This document shows positions 1-9,414 of a stretch of 38,962 bases of DNA, piece after piece. The stretch spans positions 211,093,585-211,132,546 of the forward strand of contig JBOZIK010000001.1 of NCBI GenBank assembly GCA_051453625.1, written 5' to 3'. How positions within the stretch are numbered: the stretch's first letter is position 1; every line of letters starts with the position of its first letter. The notes beneath the pieces are model-generated. The model saw nothing but the letters and a program-made list of their open reading frames with translations, had not been told where the DNA came from and searched no databases. Position numbers and translations under genes: made by a program. The DNA comes from Welwitschia mirabilis. Lineage: Eukaryota > Gnetophyta > Gnetopsida > Welwitschiales.

Positions 1-19
1 TAAAGAACCTAAATTCCTA

Positions 20-530
20 TCCAACCTTTAGTGGAGAAGATGATGAGAATCCCCTTCAACATATTACAAATATAGAACAATTAATCCTTACCTTGAGGAA
101 TGGAAAGAAAAAAATTAGTGATATAACATAAATGATAATATTTCCCATGACATTAAAAGAAAGGGCTGAAAATTGGCTAAAAAATATACTCCATAAAAGT
201 TTAAAAACTTAAAAACGAGTCCAAGAAACCTTCATCAAAAGATTAATGAATGAAGAAATCATTAGAAAAAGGTAAAAGAAAGTAATAGACTTTCAACAAA
301 AATCAAATGAGAATTATACTTCCACATATGAATGTTTCTTTGTAGCAACTCACTCTAATACAATAGATGCTTTTTCATGAGAAGAATTAGTTAACTACTT
401 TTATAGTGGACTAAATCCCCATACAAACAACTTGTAAACTTCTTTTGTGGTGAAAACTTATGAATCTCACATTAGAAAATTCTTGGACAAAACTAGAATA
501 ACTTGTGGAGGTTAGTCAAACTTGGCCAAC
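20..530 (+). pseudogene. gag: Gypsy gag, capsid-like Retrotrans_gag domain, broken
   Basis: Gag forms the virus-like particle in which the element's RNA is copied. The plus-strand reading gives FSGEDDENPLQHI near 27-65, then an ERAENWL stretch near 160-180 and YFYSGLNPHTNNL near 397-435. These match the pattern of plant gypsy gag: an F.G..DE.P..H start, a 'W...l' tryptophan block, and the FY.GL.p.t motif near the domain end. In-frame stops occur, for example near 129, 209, 272 and 378, so no protein could be made. The first part of gag and its start codon lie outside the window. Confidence 0.75.
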
Positions 531-539
531 ATCTAAAAA

Positions 540-1400
540 AAACTGTACTGTAGGCTAACTCTTCAAAGATTTAAAAGAAGTTAAAGAAGAAAAGGAGGTG
601 GATTACAACCTTGAAAATATAATAAGAGATTTTACAACAACTCTGGAGAAATATATAAAAATGATCTTAGATGCCAAATCAACAACTAAAAGAAATGTTG
701 TACTAACTTGCAACTTATACGAGGGTAATTATAACATTACCTAGGATTGTTTACTTTTACCAACATATAAAAAGAAGATATATGAAGAAGTTTGTGCTTT
801 CAATCGAACATCACACATTTTCAAAACAACTCTCAACCTTTTAAAAACCAATTTTAAAACTCAAACTTTCAACCAAGTTCATTGAACTTCCAACATCCAA
901 GTGATCCATTTACAAACCTTATGGATGAATTTAGAAGATCACAAGAAAAGATACATGTCAGCTTATGTCAGCTTAAAAAAGCAAAATGCCAACATTGAAA
1001 ACTTAGTAAATGTCCTTCAATAAACAATGTTGGCAAACCAAAGACAATAAGGCTTATTAACAACACAACCTTTACCAAACCCCAATGAAATAAGAAAAGA
1101 CTATAAGATTATAACAAGAAGTGGACAAGAAATAAATCCTCCTCTATGTGAAGCATCAACCTTTCAAAATGACATTCGAGATAATGAGGAAGAAGAGGAA
1201 GACCTTGGAATATTAGAAGATTATAACTTCCCTTCTCTTGATAAAAAGAAAAAGAAAAATTTTTCATAAAAGCAACTAACTACCCTTTGGCTTAATAGGC
1301 TTAACAATAATTCAACTTTCAACAAACATCTCAAAGCCTTGATGAAAAATGTGAGCATAAACTTATTTTAGAAACTTTTGCAATAAAATCCAGGGTACTC
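540..1400 (+). pseudogene. gag: Gypsy gag C-terminal part with zinc knuckle and Athila linker
   Basis: This continues the gag reading. A degenerate zinc knuckle begins at 709 (CNLYEGNYNIT...), where the usual CxxC reads CxxY. A Q/N-rich stretch follows, then a coiled region (about 925-1030; LKKQNANIENLVN) that corresponds to the 'IRNLE.QIGQL' segment of Athila Gag-Pro. The signature IITRSGQEINPP lies at about 1108-1143 and is followed by an acidic run (EEEEEDLG) near 1185-1210 and a lysine-rich run. The last part resembles the segment preceding the protease. A 7-base N gap sits at 1401-1407. Stops and frame changes make it a pseudogene. Confidence 0.7.
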
Positions 1401-1497
1401 NNNNNNNTATGAAAAGACTTGACAAGAAGAAAATAAAAATGAGTTATTCCTAGCAAGGTATTTCTAGCAGAATCTATCATGAATTTAGTGTTACAAA

Positions 1498-1680
1498 ATC
1501 TTCCAAATTTAAAGATCCAGGAGCAGTAATGGTAAATGTTACATTAGAGGGAAATAAAAATATTAGGAGAACTTTCATTGACTTTGGAGTAAGCATTAAT
1601 ATTATGCCACTTCACATTTGCAAGAGACTTGGTTTAGAGGGTAGAATAGAACCTACTCAAATTGTCTTAGAGTTAGCGGA
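1498..1680 (+). pseudogene. pro: Gypsy retropepsin-like aspartic protease, truncated by N gap
   Basis: This protease cleaves the Gag-Pol precursor. The plus-strand reading starts with a KFKDPGAVMVNV stretch, equivalent to the LKDPGSF segment before Athila proteases, and then reads FIDFGVSINIMPLHICKRLG. The catalytic triplet D-[ST]-G is DFG here (Asp codon 1580-1582), so the middle Ser/Thr is replaced. The MP...CKRLGL and T.I.LELA tail are typical of gypsy proteases. The open frame starts at ATG 1529, but that Met is internal to the polyprotein and not a real start. The frame enters an N run at 1681, so the apparent ORF that continues through the Ns has no support. Confidence 0.8.
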
Positions 1681-2514
1681 NNNNNNNNNNNNNNNNNNNN
1701 NNNNNNNNNNNNNNNNNNNNNNNNNNNNNNNNNNNNNNNNNNNNNNNNNNNNNNNNNNNNNNNNNNNNNNNNNNNNNNNNNNNNNNNNNNNNNNNNNNNN
1801 NNNNNNNNNNNNNNNNNNNNNNNNNNNNNNNNNNNNNNNNNNNNNNNNNNNNNNNNNNNNNNNNNNNNNNNNNNNNNNNNNNNNNNNNNNNNNNNNNNNN
1901 NNNNNNNNNNNNNNNNNNNNNNNNNNNNNNNNNNNNNNNNNNNNNNNNNNNNNNNNNNNNNNNNNNNNNNNNNNNNNNNNNNNNNNNNNNNNNNNNNNNN
2001 NNNNNNNNNNNNNNNNNNNNNNNNNNNNNNNNNNNNNNNNNNNNNNNNNNNNNNNNNNNNNNNNNNNNNNNNNNNNNNNNNNNNNNNNNNNNNNNNNNNN
2101 NNNNNNNNNNNNNNNNNNNNNNNNNNNNNNNNNNNNNNNNNNNNNNNNNNNNNNNNNNNNNNNNNNNNNNNNNNNNNNNNNNNNNNNNNNNNNNNNNNNN
2201 NNNNNNNNNNNNNNNNNNNNNNNNNNNNNNNNNNNNNNNNNNNNNNNNNNNNNNNNNNNNNNNNNNNNNNNNNNNNNNNNNNNNNNNNNNNNNNNNNNNN
2301 NNNNNNNNNNNNNNNNNNNNNNNNNNNNNNNNNNNNNNNNNNNNNNNNNNNNNNNNNNNNNNNNNNNNNNNNNNNNNNNNNNNNNNNNNNNNNNNNNNNN
2401 NNNNNNNNNNNNNNNNNNNNNNNNNNNNNNNNNNNNNNNNNNNNNNNNNNNNNNNNNNNNNNNNNNNNNNNNNNNNNNNNNNNNNNNNNNNNNNNNNNNN
2501 NNNNNNNNNNNNNN
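1681..2514. other. Assembly gap, 834 Ns
   Basis: No base information. By position it should contain the end of the gypsy protease and the segment leading to the RT linker. ORFs reported through it on either strand are artefacts. Confidence 0.95.
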
Positions 2515-2747
2515 GTCATGAATCCTTTAGATTGTAAGGAAGTCCAACTATCTAATGAAAACTTACACCTTAAGGGAGATTGTCCACTCCATGAGACAAA
2601 AATTAAAAATCATAATTTGAATTTGAACTTGAAAAATCTTCCTAATGGACTAGAACATAATTTTCTTTATAATGATTAAAACAAAACTCTTATTATCAAT
2701 GAAAATCTTTTACAAGAATCAACATTAATCTCCCCTTTGACTTCCAA
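2515..2747 (+). pseudogene. pol: Gypsy protease-RT linker relic
   Basis: The plus-strand reading gives LKNLPNGLEHNFLYND (about 2629-2676), one stop, then NKTLIINENLLQESTL. In plant gypsy polyproteins the stretch just before the RT domain reads as LP.HL.YAFL....TLPVIIS..L..EE, with the same spacing, and this relic follows that pattern. It is therefore the very beginning of pol. The sequence runs into a 44-base gap (2748-2791), and the DNA after the gap is no longer pol-like. At least one stop (2677-2679) breaks the frame. Confidence 0.6.
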
Positions 2748-2942
2748 NNNNNNNNNNNNNNNNNNNNNNNNNNNNNNNNNNNNNNNNNNNNCTCTCTTCT
2801 CCCAATTGATTTTACTTAAAAATAAATGTATACCTTTTATGTTTTATCAGTTGGTGAACTTCTAGTTTGGACCTTATTTCTATGATAGAATGCAATATTC
2901 TTAGACCACCAAAACACATCCTTTCCCTTTTTCTTTCTTTTC

Positions 2943-3205
2943 AATAAAAGTGTTGATTAGATATTTAGGATTTGAATAAACTCTGTTTGTAGTTTGCTTA
3001 AAATATTTTTTTTGTTCTTATGNNNNNNNNNNNNNNNNNNNNNNNNNNNNNNNNNNNNNNNNNNNNNNNNNNNNNNNNNNNNNNNNNNNNNNNNNNNNNN
3101 NNNNNNNNNNNNNNNNNNNNNNAATAAAAGTGTTGATTAGATATTTAGGATTTGAATAAACTTTGTTTGTAGTTTGCTTAAAATATTTTTTTTTTTGCTC
3201 TTATG
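2943..3205 (+). repeat. Near-identical ~80-bp copies on both sides of a 100-N gap
   Basis: Bases 2943-3022 and 3123-3205 are the same sequence except for one C/T change, a T-run length difference and one T/C change near the end. They abut a gap of exactly 100 Ns on each side. This is the pattern of two contig ends that overlap but were not merged, perhaps because they come from different haplotypes. Confidence 0.9.
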
Positions 3206-4151
3206 TTTTATGATTTTGACTCTAATTTTATTTTTAGCTTTTTATTTTAGTTTCCTATGTGTATTATTCCTTCTGTTGTTTCCATGACAATCAGGATGAA
3301 CAATCTTTGTTTTCATTATCTGTCTCTAGTTTTCTGCTAAATTTTTGTTTTCTGTCTTTACTTTCTGTCTTTGTCATCCTCTATGTCGTCTGAATGACCA
3401 GAATAATGATTATTTATTATTTTAGTTTTTTGTTATTTTAATAAAATACATTTTGATGGCTCTGTTGAGATTTCTGACTTAACCACTTAAGAATTCCAGA
3501 AAGTTAATAGGAAAAAGCTGAAAATATGTGAGCAACCATCTGAATTTTCTCTTAGCTTTTTTCTTTCGAGGCCATTCTAACATTACTTGATCATATTTCA
3601 AACATGACTTATATATTTATTTCTATGACTAGTCTTTGACTTAGGCATTTNNNNNNNNNNNNNNNNNNNNNNNNNNNNNNNNNNNNNNNNNNNNNNNNNN
3701 NNNCTTCAATTTAAAGGAAGATGCTTTATTTTTAATGTTTTTCTCAATGGTGAAAAGGTCTTAGATTGTTTAAGAGTGTTCTTTTCTATATTCATTTTTT
3801 TAACTTCACCTTTGTCTTTTAGAGTGTTTAGTCATGTGAAGCGTTTTCATTATTTAAAAAAAAGAAAAAAAAAAAGAGAGTAAAATTAGACCATGATGTT
3901 TTATATGTGATAGCTCAAAAACATGGTTACCATGATGTCCTACTACAAGTACACTAGGATAAATATTTCTAAAAGGAGCCTTTGGGAGTATAATATGGTA
4001 GCTATGGGAACTCTACTTGGAGGTTAGTTGGCCATGCTTTGTGGATCCTTACGTTTCTGACTGTGGTTGCACTTCCCTCATCATGGATAATAAAATAATA
4101 AAAACTTAGAAGCTATGGGATCAATGGTCTTCCTAGTATCATCAAAAGCAT

Positions 4152-4285
4152 NNNNNNNNNNNNNNNNNNNNNNNNNNNNNNNNNNNNNNNNNNNNNNNNN
4201 NNNNNNNNNNNNNNNNNNNNNNNNNNNNNNNNNNNNNNNNNNNNNNNNNNNNNNNNNNNNNNNNNNNNNNNNNNNNNNNNNNNNN
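4152..4285. other. Assembly gap, 134 Ns
   Basis: No base information. The flanks are unassigned, probably gypsy non-coding DNA. Confidence 0.95.
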
Positions 4286-4513
4286 CATTTATAGCATTGT
4301 CATAACCATTGCCTTATCGAATAGAATTTTTTAGACATCAAGTCATGCATTTTAAAATTAAGTGATCTTATGATTTCTTTCATGGGAGTCTACTAGGTTA
4401 AAATTTCAGATAGATTGGCTATCTTTTGTTTATCTTACCATCTGTCCATTCTTTTTGTTTTTCTTTTGTTATTTGGTTAATTATTTCAAAGTCATTATTG
4501 TATTTTCTTATCT

Positions 4514-4910
4514 NNNNNNNNNNNNNNNNNNNNNNNNNNNNNNNNNNNNNNNNNNNNNNNNNNNNNNNNNNNNNNNNNNNNNNNNNNNNNNNNNNNNNNN
4601 NNNNNNNNNNNNNNNNNNNNNNNNNNNNNNNNNNNNNNNNNNNNNNNNNNNNNNNNNNNNNNNNNNNNNNNNNNNNNNNNNNNNNNNNNNNNNNNNNNNN
4701 NNNNNNNNNNNNNNNNNNNNNNNNNNNNNNNNNNNNNNNNNNNNNNNNNNNNNNNNNNNNNNNNNNNNNNNNNNNNNNNNNNNNNNNNNNNNNNNNNNNN
4801 NNNNNNNNNNNNNNNNNNNNNNNNNNNNNNNNNNNNNNNNNNNNNNNNNNNNNNNNNNNNNNNNNNNNNNNNNNNNNNNNNNNNNNNNNNNNNNNNNNNN
4901 NNNNNNNNNN
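4514..4910. other. Assembly gap, 397 Ns
   Basis: No base information. Four overlapping ORFs called through this gap on both strands have only 20-30 real codons each and are not genes. Confidence 0.95.
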
Positions 4911-5127
4911 TTTATACACATTATGCAGTACATGTTATTTTGTGATGTGATGTGTTTTATGAGCTTGTTTATAATTTCCAAATTGATTTTTTATTAGACA
5001 AATTGGCTCACAATTGTGGTTTTTCTCCTACTTTTTGTCAGGGACTGATAAAGGTTAAGTTGAAGGCTATGTTGCATTGCCAATTTATAGTTATTTGATG
5101 GGGTTTTATGAGCTGTTTTGCAAGACA

Positions 5128-5327
5128 TTTACATAGGTTTAGGTGAAATTTTGAGGATTTAAAGAATCAATAGAAGGNNNNNNNNNNNNNNNNNNNNNNN
5201 NNNNNNNNNNNNNNNNNNNNNNNNNNNNNNNNNNNNNNNNNNNNNNNNNNNNNNNNNNNNNNNNNNNNNNNNNNNNNTTTACATAGGTTTAGGTGCAATT
5301 TTGAGGATTTAAAGAATCAATAGAAGG
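5128..5327 (+). repeat. 50-bp duplicate on both sides of a 100-N gap
   Basis: Bases 5128-5177 and 5278-5327 are identical except for one A/C difference, and they flank a gap of exactly 100 Ns. This is best read as an unmerged contig overlap. Confidence 0.9.
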
Positions 5328-5454
5328 TCTCAGAAATGTGCAATTCTTAGCAAGATTTGAGGCATTTAAGACACATTTTGATACTCATGTCTGTAGAGGA
5401 AGATTACTGATAAAAAATACTAACTTCTTCTCACTCAGATGAACAAAGAAGACA

Positions 5455-5494
5455 GTCGTCCCCTTTGTCATTCCTATGACAGGCAGGACGATGA
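5455..5494. repeat. Nested inverted repeats in the LTR U3
   Basis: GTCGTCC at 5455-5461 pairs with GGACGATGAC at 5485-5494. Inside it, TGTCAT (5466-5471) pairs with ATGACA (5476-5481) around a 4-base loop. Such a structure could be a transcription-factor site or a cruciform, but the function is unknown. Confidence 0.6.
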
Positions 5495-5567
5495 CATTAT
5501 TAGATGCTGATATGGATTGCTGTGTTGACTACTGAGATACTAATGAGTAATGTTTTTTTAATGAGTT

Positions 5568-5605
5568 GTCATCCTGATCATCATCGGGATAATAGTCAGG
5601 ATGAC
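5568..5605. repeat. Perfect 10-bp inverted repeat in the LTR U3
   Basis: GTCATCCTGA (5568-5577) is exactly complementary to TCAGGATGAC (5596-5605), with an 18-base spacer. It uses the same core word as the inverted repeat at 5455-5494 and lies about 115 bases upstream of the TATA box. Confidence 0.75.
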
Positions 5606-5718
5606 ACTGACATTGTAACTGACTCTGGCAGCTGACCCTTAACCGTTTCATCCGTTTCTTATCTGTAAAAAGCATGTATTGCAATGCCTTCTATTTATTA
5701 TTTTCTAGTCTATAACAC

Positions 5719-5726
5719 TATAAATA
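5719..5726 (+). promoter_or_regulatory. TATA box of the gypsy LTR
   Basis: TATAAATA is followed by AGTCCCCC, typical of plant LTR promoters. Transcription would start about 30 bases further right. It is supported only by sequence form and by its position in the presumed LTR. Confidence 0.55.
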
Positions 5727-6304
5727 AGTCCCCCTTCGACTCTTCTCTTGATCTTCATTACACTGAAAATTCTTATGATAGGAGATTGAAGGGCAAGAGA
5801 TCCATCTCGAGTGTTTTAAAAAGACATTCCCTTGATGGAGGGCTGTGCATCCTCCATTGAGGCTCGACTATTTTGTAACCTAGATGTTTAGTTCCTTTTA
5901 GTATAAACCTCTATTTTTCTTTTGTGCATGTTAGTTTCTCAGATGTCCCTTATGGTTTATATTACCTTTAATCTGGTGAAAATTTCATTGGTAATATAGA
6001 TCTTAAGGGAATCCTTTGCCAAAGCTGAAAGAAAGTAGTTTAGATTCATTTTGCATTGCATTTAGATTAGGTTGCATTTGCATTTGCATTACATATTTAT
6101 TTTCTGCATTGTTATTTAATTGTGATTACCATTTCTTTTATGAAAATTACTCCTTAGTCTCATCTCATAGTCTTTAACGAGAATACAACATTTGGGTTCA
6201 CTCCCAACTATACTAGTGTGTTGCATTATGCAAAGATAGATATCTATTTTATTTATGAATGACAGAATCCTTTGAATTTAAACACTTGCACAAATACGAA
6301 TCAT

Positions 6305-6545
6305 AACAATCACATTAAAATATATTAATTTTATTATCAAACTAATTCTAATACCATATTCTAAAATTTGAAAAAATAATCAAAGAAATCAGATTTCTTA
6401 TTCAAATTGTAAAACCAAGCGAATCTTGAATAATCATCAATAAGAGCACATAGCATTTAAAAATTAATATGAATTAACTGGTGAAGGGATCTATAAATCA
6501 CAATGAATTTCTTATGAGGAAGATTCTACCCTCTTATTATTTAAG
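6305..6545 (-). pseudogene. Copia integrase core fragment, unit 0
   Basis: This is the minus-strand equivalent of the integrase segment FFDYFLK..y....DKKIK seen in unit 1 (12042-12260), followed by the region matching 'VDDYSRFTW' of copia integrases. The plus-strand text at 6325-6400 and 6411-6470 (aaccaagcgaatcttgaataatcatcaa) aligns with the same words in units 1-4. The C-terminal part of the core is missing because of the truncation at about 6305. Confidence 0.65.
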
Positions 6546-6929
6546 CTTAAAGAGAGTTCATAGCTTTTTTCCATTGATAATTATTGCATAAACTAGTTTG
6601 TTGCAACCAATGCAAAATTATAGAAGTTGGATGATTCATTCTTTAATGAGAAATCTTTTGTGATGGTTTTCACTCTTAACTACTTTTAGTGTTTATTCCA
6701 CTTCATCTTCCAAAGCATAAAGATTTTCTTTTCTATTTCTCTTAGCTAGAACCTTCTAAGTTTTAAGATCTTTCATAATAAAACAAGAAGAATCAAACTA
6801 AAAACTATAAGGATTGCCCTTATTAAATTTAATGATACAAAGAAAATTTTTATAAATGTGACACAATCAAAACATATTTTAATCAAATTGAACCAGCTTT
6901 AGTAATGCTAATGTGTATAATAAGTAGAG

Positions 6930-7060
6930 ACATGACATTTCCAACATAAACAATATTATATCCTATATCATAATTAGTAGGTTGGACAATACCTATATGA
7001 TATGTCATGTGGGACGTTGCACTTATATCAACATAGAATAATGGATCTAATTTATTAGTA
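6930..7060 (-). pseudogene. Copia protease relic, unit 0
   Basis: On the minus strand the reading includes YVDISATSHMT, equivalent to the copia protease site WYxDSGATxHMT. The catalytic D-S-G is D-I-S here, so the active site is spoiled. It is followed by a NIVYVGN stretch, which matches the 'V.VGNG' strand of copia proteases. It sits directly after the zinc knuckle in element order. Confidence 0.7.
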
Positions 7061-7125
7061 AGATGGATAATTACAAGTTGATCATGAAGATTATCACTTT
7101 GAGATGAGTGATCAATTCTATACCA

Positions 7126-7167
7126 ATGTTGTAAGGCTGTATGACCAAATCAATTACATATCTAACA
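7126..7167 (-). pseudogene. Copia gag zinc knuckle, unit 0
   Basis: The minus-strand codons give C-stop-I-C-N-stop-F-G-H-T-A-L-Q-H, then WYRIDHS. This is the nucleic-acid-binding CxxCx4Hx4C motif of copia gag with the last Cys changed to His and two stop codons inside. The WYR.DHS tail follows this knuckle in many plant copia elements. Confidence 0.75.
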
Positions 7168-7439
7168 AGAAGTATTAGATTATAAGCCTTGTAGAGACTA
7201 TGGGATTAATTATTATTACAATGATATAATTATAGAACCTTGATTAGATTGCCAAAAACCTTATTGCTAAAAACTAATATCTCTTCTATTTCTTCTGGCA
7301 TTATAGTTGCTTAGGGGTACAAACCCATAATTACAAAATTGAATGTGATGTAAGGTTTGCAATAAAGGCATGATTAAAGTTAATAGAACATGTTTATCTT
7401 CATCATTTTAAAATTTCATCTCCTACTTCAAACTCCATA

Positions 7440-7900
7440 AACTTAAAACAAAATTATTGAAAGAGGGATGAGGATGCATAGAGAGAAGAGTTAAAGTTAA
7501 AGGCTTTAATTTTGAATTAAAAACCCTTGATAACTAAAATTTTTTTCTATATATTTTATGGGTTCTTTAATTACAATTAAATTATCATCCAGTGATATAA
7601 AATTCTTGACATAATGTTATAAATAATTGTCACTTTTCCTTAGCATTGCTAATTGATTTTGAAGTTACAGTTCCCTTTCTTTTATTGCAATAAGGAAAGA
7701 TTCTTCTAAGTCTTCTAGATCTTGCATGTGTTTTGGAAATCAACAATAAGAATAAGAATGTTTGTAACATTAATTCCAAAACCTAGCTAGTAAGAAGATC
7801 ATCATTACCTAAACAATCTTATATTTTGCATTTGATTACTATTTTACATTATTATCTTGAATAAACTCCTATGAATTCTTTAATGTGATGAAGTAACTAA
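7440..7900 (-). pseudogene. gag: Copia gag (UBN2-type) relic, unit 0
   Basis: The plus-strand DNA at 7535-7740 aligns with the gag block of unit 1 (13353-13538), which reads as a UBN2-type copia gag. No open frame remains. It lies at the expected place between the zinc knuckle and the element's 5' end. Confidence 0.6.
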
Positions 7901-8132
7901 CTACTTAAAATAAGTAGAACCACTTGTGATTTCAAAACTAGAAAATTTAAGATATTTGATTTCACTAAAATAAGATTATCCATTTAGTGAAGAATGGATG
8001 TAGTAATTAAATTTATGCTAGCAATGGCTACTAGGCCATTGTACCTTTTGATTATGGTATAGTATTGTCAAATTTTAACTTGGACATATTTTATTGGTCT
8101 TTCATATCTTCACTAGGTTTTTATGAAATATT

Positions 8133-8137
<5 letters not shown>

Positions 8138-8200
<63 letters not shown>

Positions 8201-8210
8201 GGGAGGGAGG

Positions 8211-8250
<40 letters not shown>

Positions 8251-8254
8251 TCAA
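8138..8254 (+). repeat. GA microsatellite with GGGA interruption
   Basis: An almost pure (GA)n tract is interrupted at 8197-8214 by GGAAGGGAGGGAGGGAGA. The same 18 bases occur in the second tract at 9411-9428. A 66-codon R/E-repeat ORF here is a by-product of the repeat. Confidence 0.95.
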
Positions 8255-8325
8255 AAGAAAAATAAAAATATATTATTTACAAGAAAATTTTAATTTTGAT
8301 AAATTTCATTGGGTTTAGTTAACTA

Positions 8326-8412
8326 CATCGAGGCTATAAATGCTTTCTAGTAGTGTAGCTTTAAAAATCATTCATCTGCATCTGGGCTATAGATGCTTAT
8401 TAGTAATGTAAC
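8326..8412 (+). repeat. Short diverged tandem duplication
   Basis: The stretch starting catcgaggctataaatgc at 8326 is repeated at 8379 as catctgggctatagatgc, each continuing with a similar tagtagtgta/tagtaatgta tail. The period is 53 bases. Origin unknown. Confidence 0.7.
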
Positions 8413-9374
8413 ACTGAATTATTTATGAACGACATGTTTAATGCCATTGAAAGAAAGTGCCATAGCACTAGATGATCCATATGATCAAATGCTTGAAAAA
8501 AAAACACTCATGATTATATAAAAAAAATATGGAATGAGAATTAAGATGGGAATTGGGGACCAATTGTGATTTTCTTTCTTTACTACTTAAAATTTCTTTA
8601 CTACTATTGGAATTACATGAGTTTACCTTTTTAATACCTTTCTTGTATGAAATTATATTCATTAAATAAATTTTAAAAATTTTCATAAAAATTTTATTAA
8701 ATTAAGCCATTAACTTGGATCTCAGTCTCCTTTATTCATAAGTTATATGGTTGAATTCATTTTCATTGTCATTTTCATTTTCATAACTACTCACATTGTC
8801 ATTTTAATTTTCAAGCACTTAATTTCCATTCTATGAGAAAGCACTAGAAAGCACAAATGTATTTGTTATAACATGAGCTTTCAATCCTCATTTTGATCTA
8901 GATAAAAAAAATATGAGCTATTAATAGAATTATTAGATCCTATAAAAGCTGAGTCTTAAAATAAATTTTCACCTTACTTTATTCATCCTCAATCTACTCA
9001 CATTATCCTATAGATATTTGTTGATTTTTTCTACATTTATCATCAATCAGCTAATACTATTATTTTTCTTCACTAGCGATCTATCAGTTTATCTCATTGT
9101 GCATCTGCTTTTCTGTCACATCTTCTATTTAGTTTTTTTACTTAGTTTATTTTTCATCTTTAACATTAACTTCTTCCATTTTCTCTTTTCTTCTCTCTTT
9201 TCTTTCTCTTTCTTTATTATTCTACATCTGTGTTATAGATATCATGAGTAGCATATAAAGAGATTTTATTGAAGNNNNNNNNNNNNNNNNNNNNNNNNNN
9301 NNNNNNNNNNNNNNNNNNNNNNNNNNNNNNNNNNNNNNNNNNNNNNNNNNNNNNNNNNNNNNNNNNNNNNNNNN

Positions 9375-9414
<40 letters not shown>

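Larger units (their letters stand above)
1..2747 (+). mobile_element. Decayed Athila-like Ty3/gypsy retrotransposon, gag-protease part
   Basis: This is the 5' coding half of a gypsy-type LTR retrotransposon, entering from the left edge of the window. On the plus strand, in shifting frames broken by stops, the order is: gag capsid domain, zinc knuckle, the conserved linker that in Athila-type elements reads like ITLRSGKE (here IITRSGQE near 1108-1131), aspartic protease, then a linker that normally precedes the reverse transcriptase. The lineage call rests on the gag linker and on the protease sequence with its DLGAS/DSGAS-like site and following MP...KRLGL. An 834-base N run (1681-2514) hides the protease end. 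The RT, RNase H and integrase expected after 2747 are not seen. The copy is dead; whether the pol loss is biological or an assembly effect cannot be told here. Confidence 0.8.
2792..5377 (+). other. Non-coding 3' internal region of the gypsy element (inferred)
   Basis: No protein signal was recognised in either strand. The DNA is T-rich on the plus strand, with several homopolymer runs (for example an A-rich purine run at 3857-3881). It contains N gaps at 3023-3122, 3651-3703, 4152-4285, 4514-4910 and 5178-5277. By position, between the start of pol and a probable LTR, I infer that it is the long untranslated region found between pol and the 3' LTR in Athila/Tat-type elements. ORFs of 150-180 codons reported near 4419-4997 consist almost wholly of Ns. 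Confidence 0.4.
5378..6240 (+). mobile_element. Probable gypsy LTR (3' LTR of the left element)
   Basis: This block looks like a plant gypsy LTR. It has a U3-like part with repeated GTC[AG]TCC / GGACGATGAC words, a canonical TATAAATA at 5719-5726 followed by a C-run (ccccc at 5730-5734), and a downstream part with no protein signal. The TATA box with a following pyrimidine stretch suggests a plus-strand promoter, matching the orientation of gag and protease to its left. The exact ends (TG...CA) and any target duplication could not be fixed. The boundary with the copia array to the right is near 6305. Only one LTR of this element is in the window, so it cannot be checked against a partner. Confidence 0.5.
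6305..8010 (-). mobile_element. Copia array unit 0, truncated internal region
   Basis: This is the leftmost member of the minus-strand copia array. Read on the minus strand from 8010 down to 6305 it holds gag, a zinc knuckle, protease, the integrase lead-in and part of the integrase core. It then stops: the rest of integrase, RT, RNase H and the 3' LTR are absent. Homology to the other units begins abruptly at about 6305, where the other units continue towards RT, so this is a truncation next to the gypsy LTR. On its 5' side (8010-9374) the PBS-proximal DNA is replaced by unrelated sequence before LTR-A resumes. Confidence 0.75.
8010..9374. other. Foreign segment replacing the unit 0 leader
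   Basis: In the other units gag is followed at once by the PBS and LTR. Here about 1.36 kb of unrelated AT-rich DNA intervenes, bordered by a GA microsatellite at 8138-8254 and, after a 100-N gap, by another at 9375-9433. No protein domain was recognised. An ORF at 9018-9251 (plus) encodes only a low-complexity F/L/S-rich string and is not credible. It could be an insertion, or a misjoin at the GA repeats. Confidence 0.5.

Noticed and set aside
1529-2521. 330-codon ORF on the plus strand
   Set aside because: Only the first 50 codons are real (gypsy protease); the rest is the 834-N gap. The opposite-strand 288-codon ORF is likewise Ns.
4419-4997. Four overlapping ORFs of 157-180 codons on both strands
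   Set aside because: They cross a 397-N gap and have only short low-complexity real ends.
8065-8265. 66-codon ORF with an RE repeat
   Set aside because: It is the translation of a GA microsatellite. The same applies to the ORFs at 9269-9511 and 13790-14056.
9018-9251. 77-codon F/L/S-rich ORF that could look like a membrane protein
   Set aside because: The hydrophobic string comes from T-rich DNA; no start context, domain or conservation supports it.
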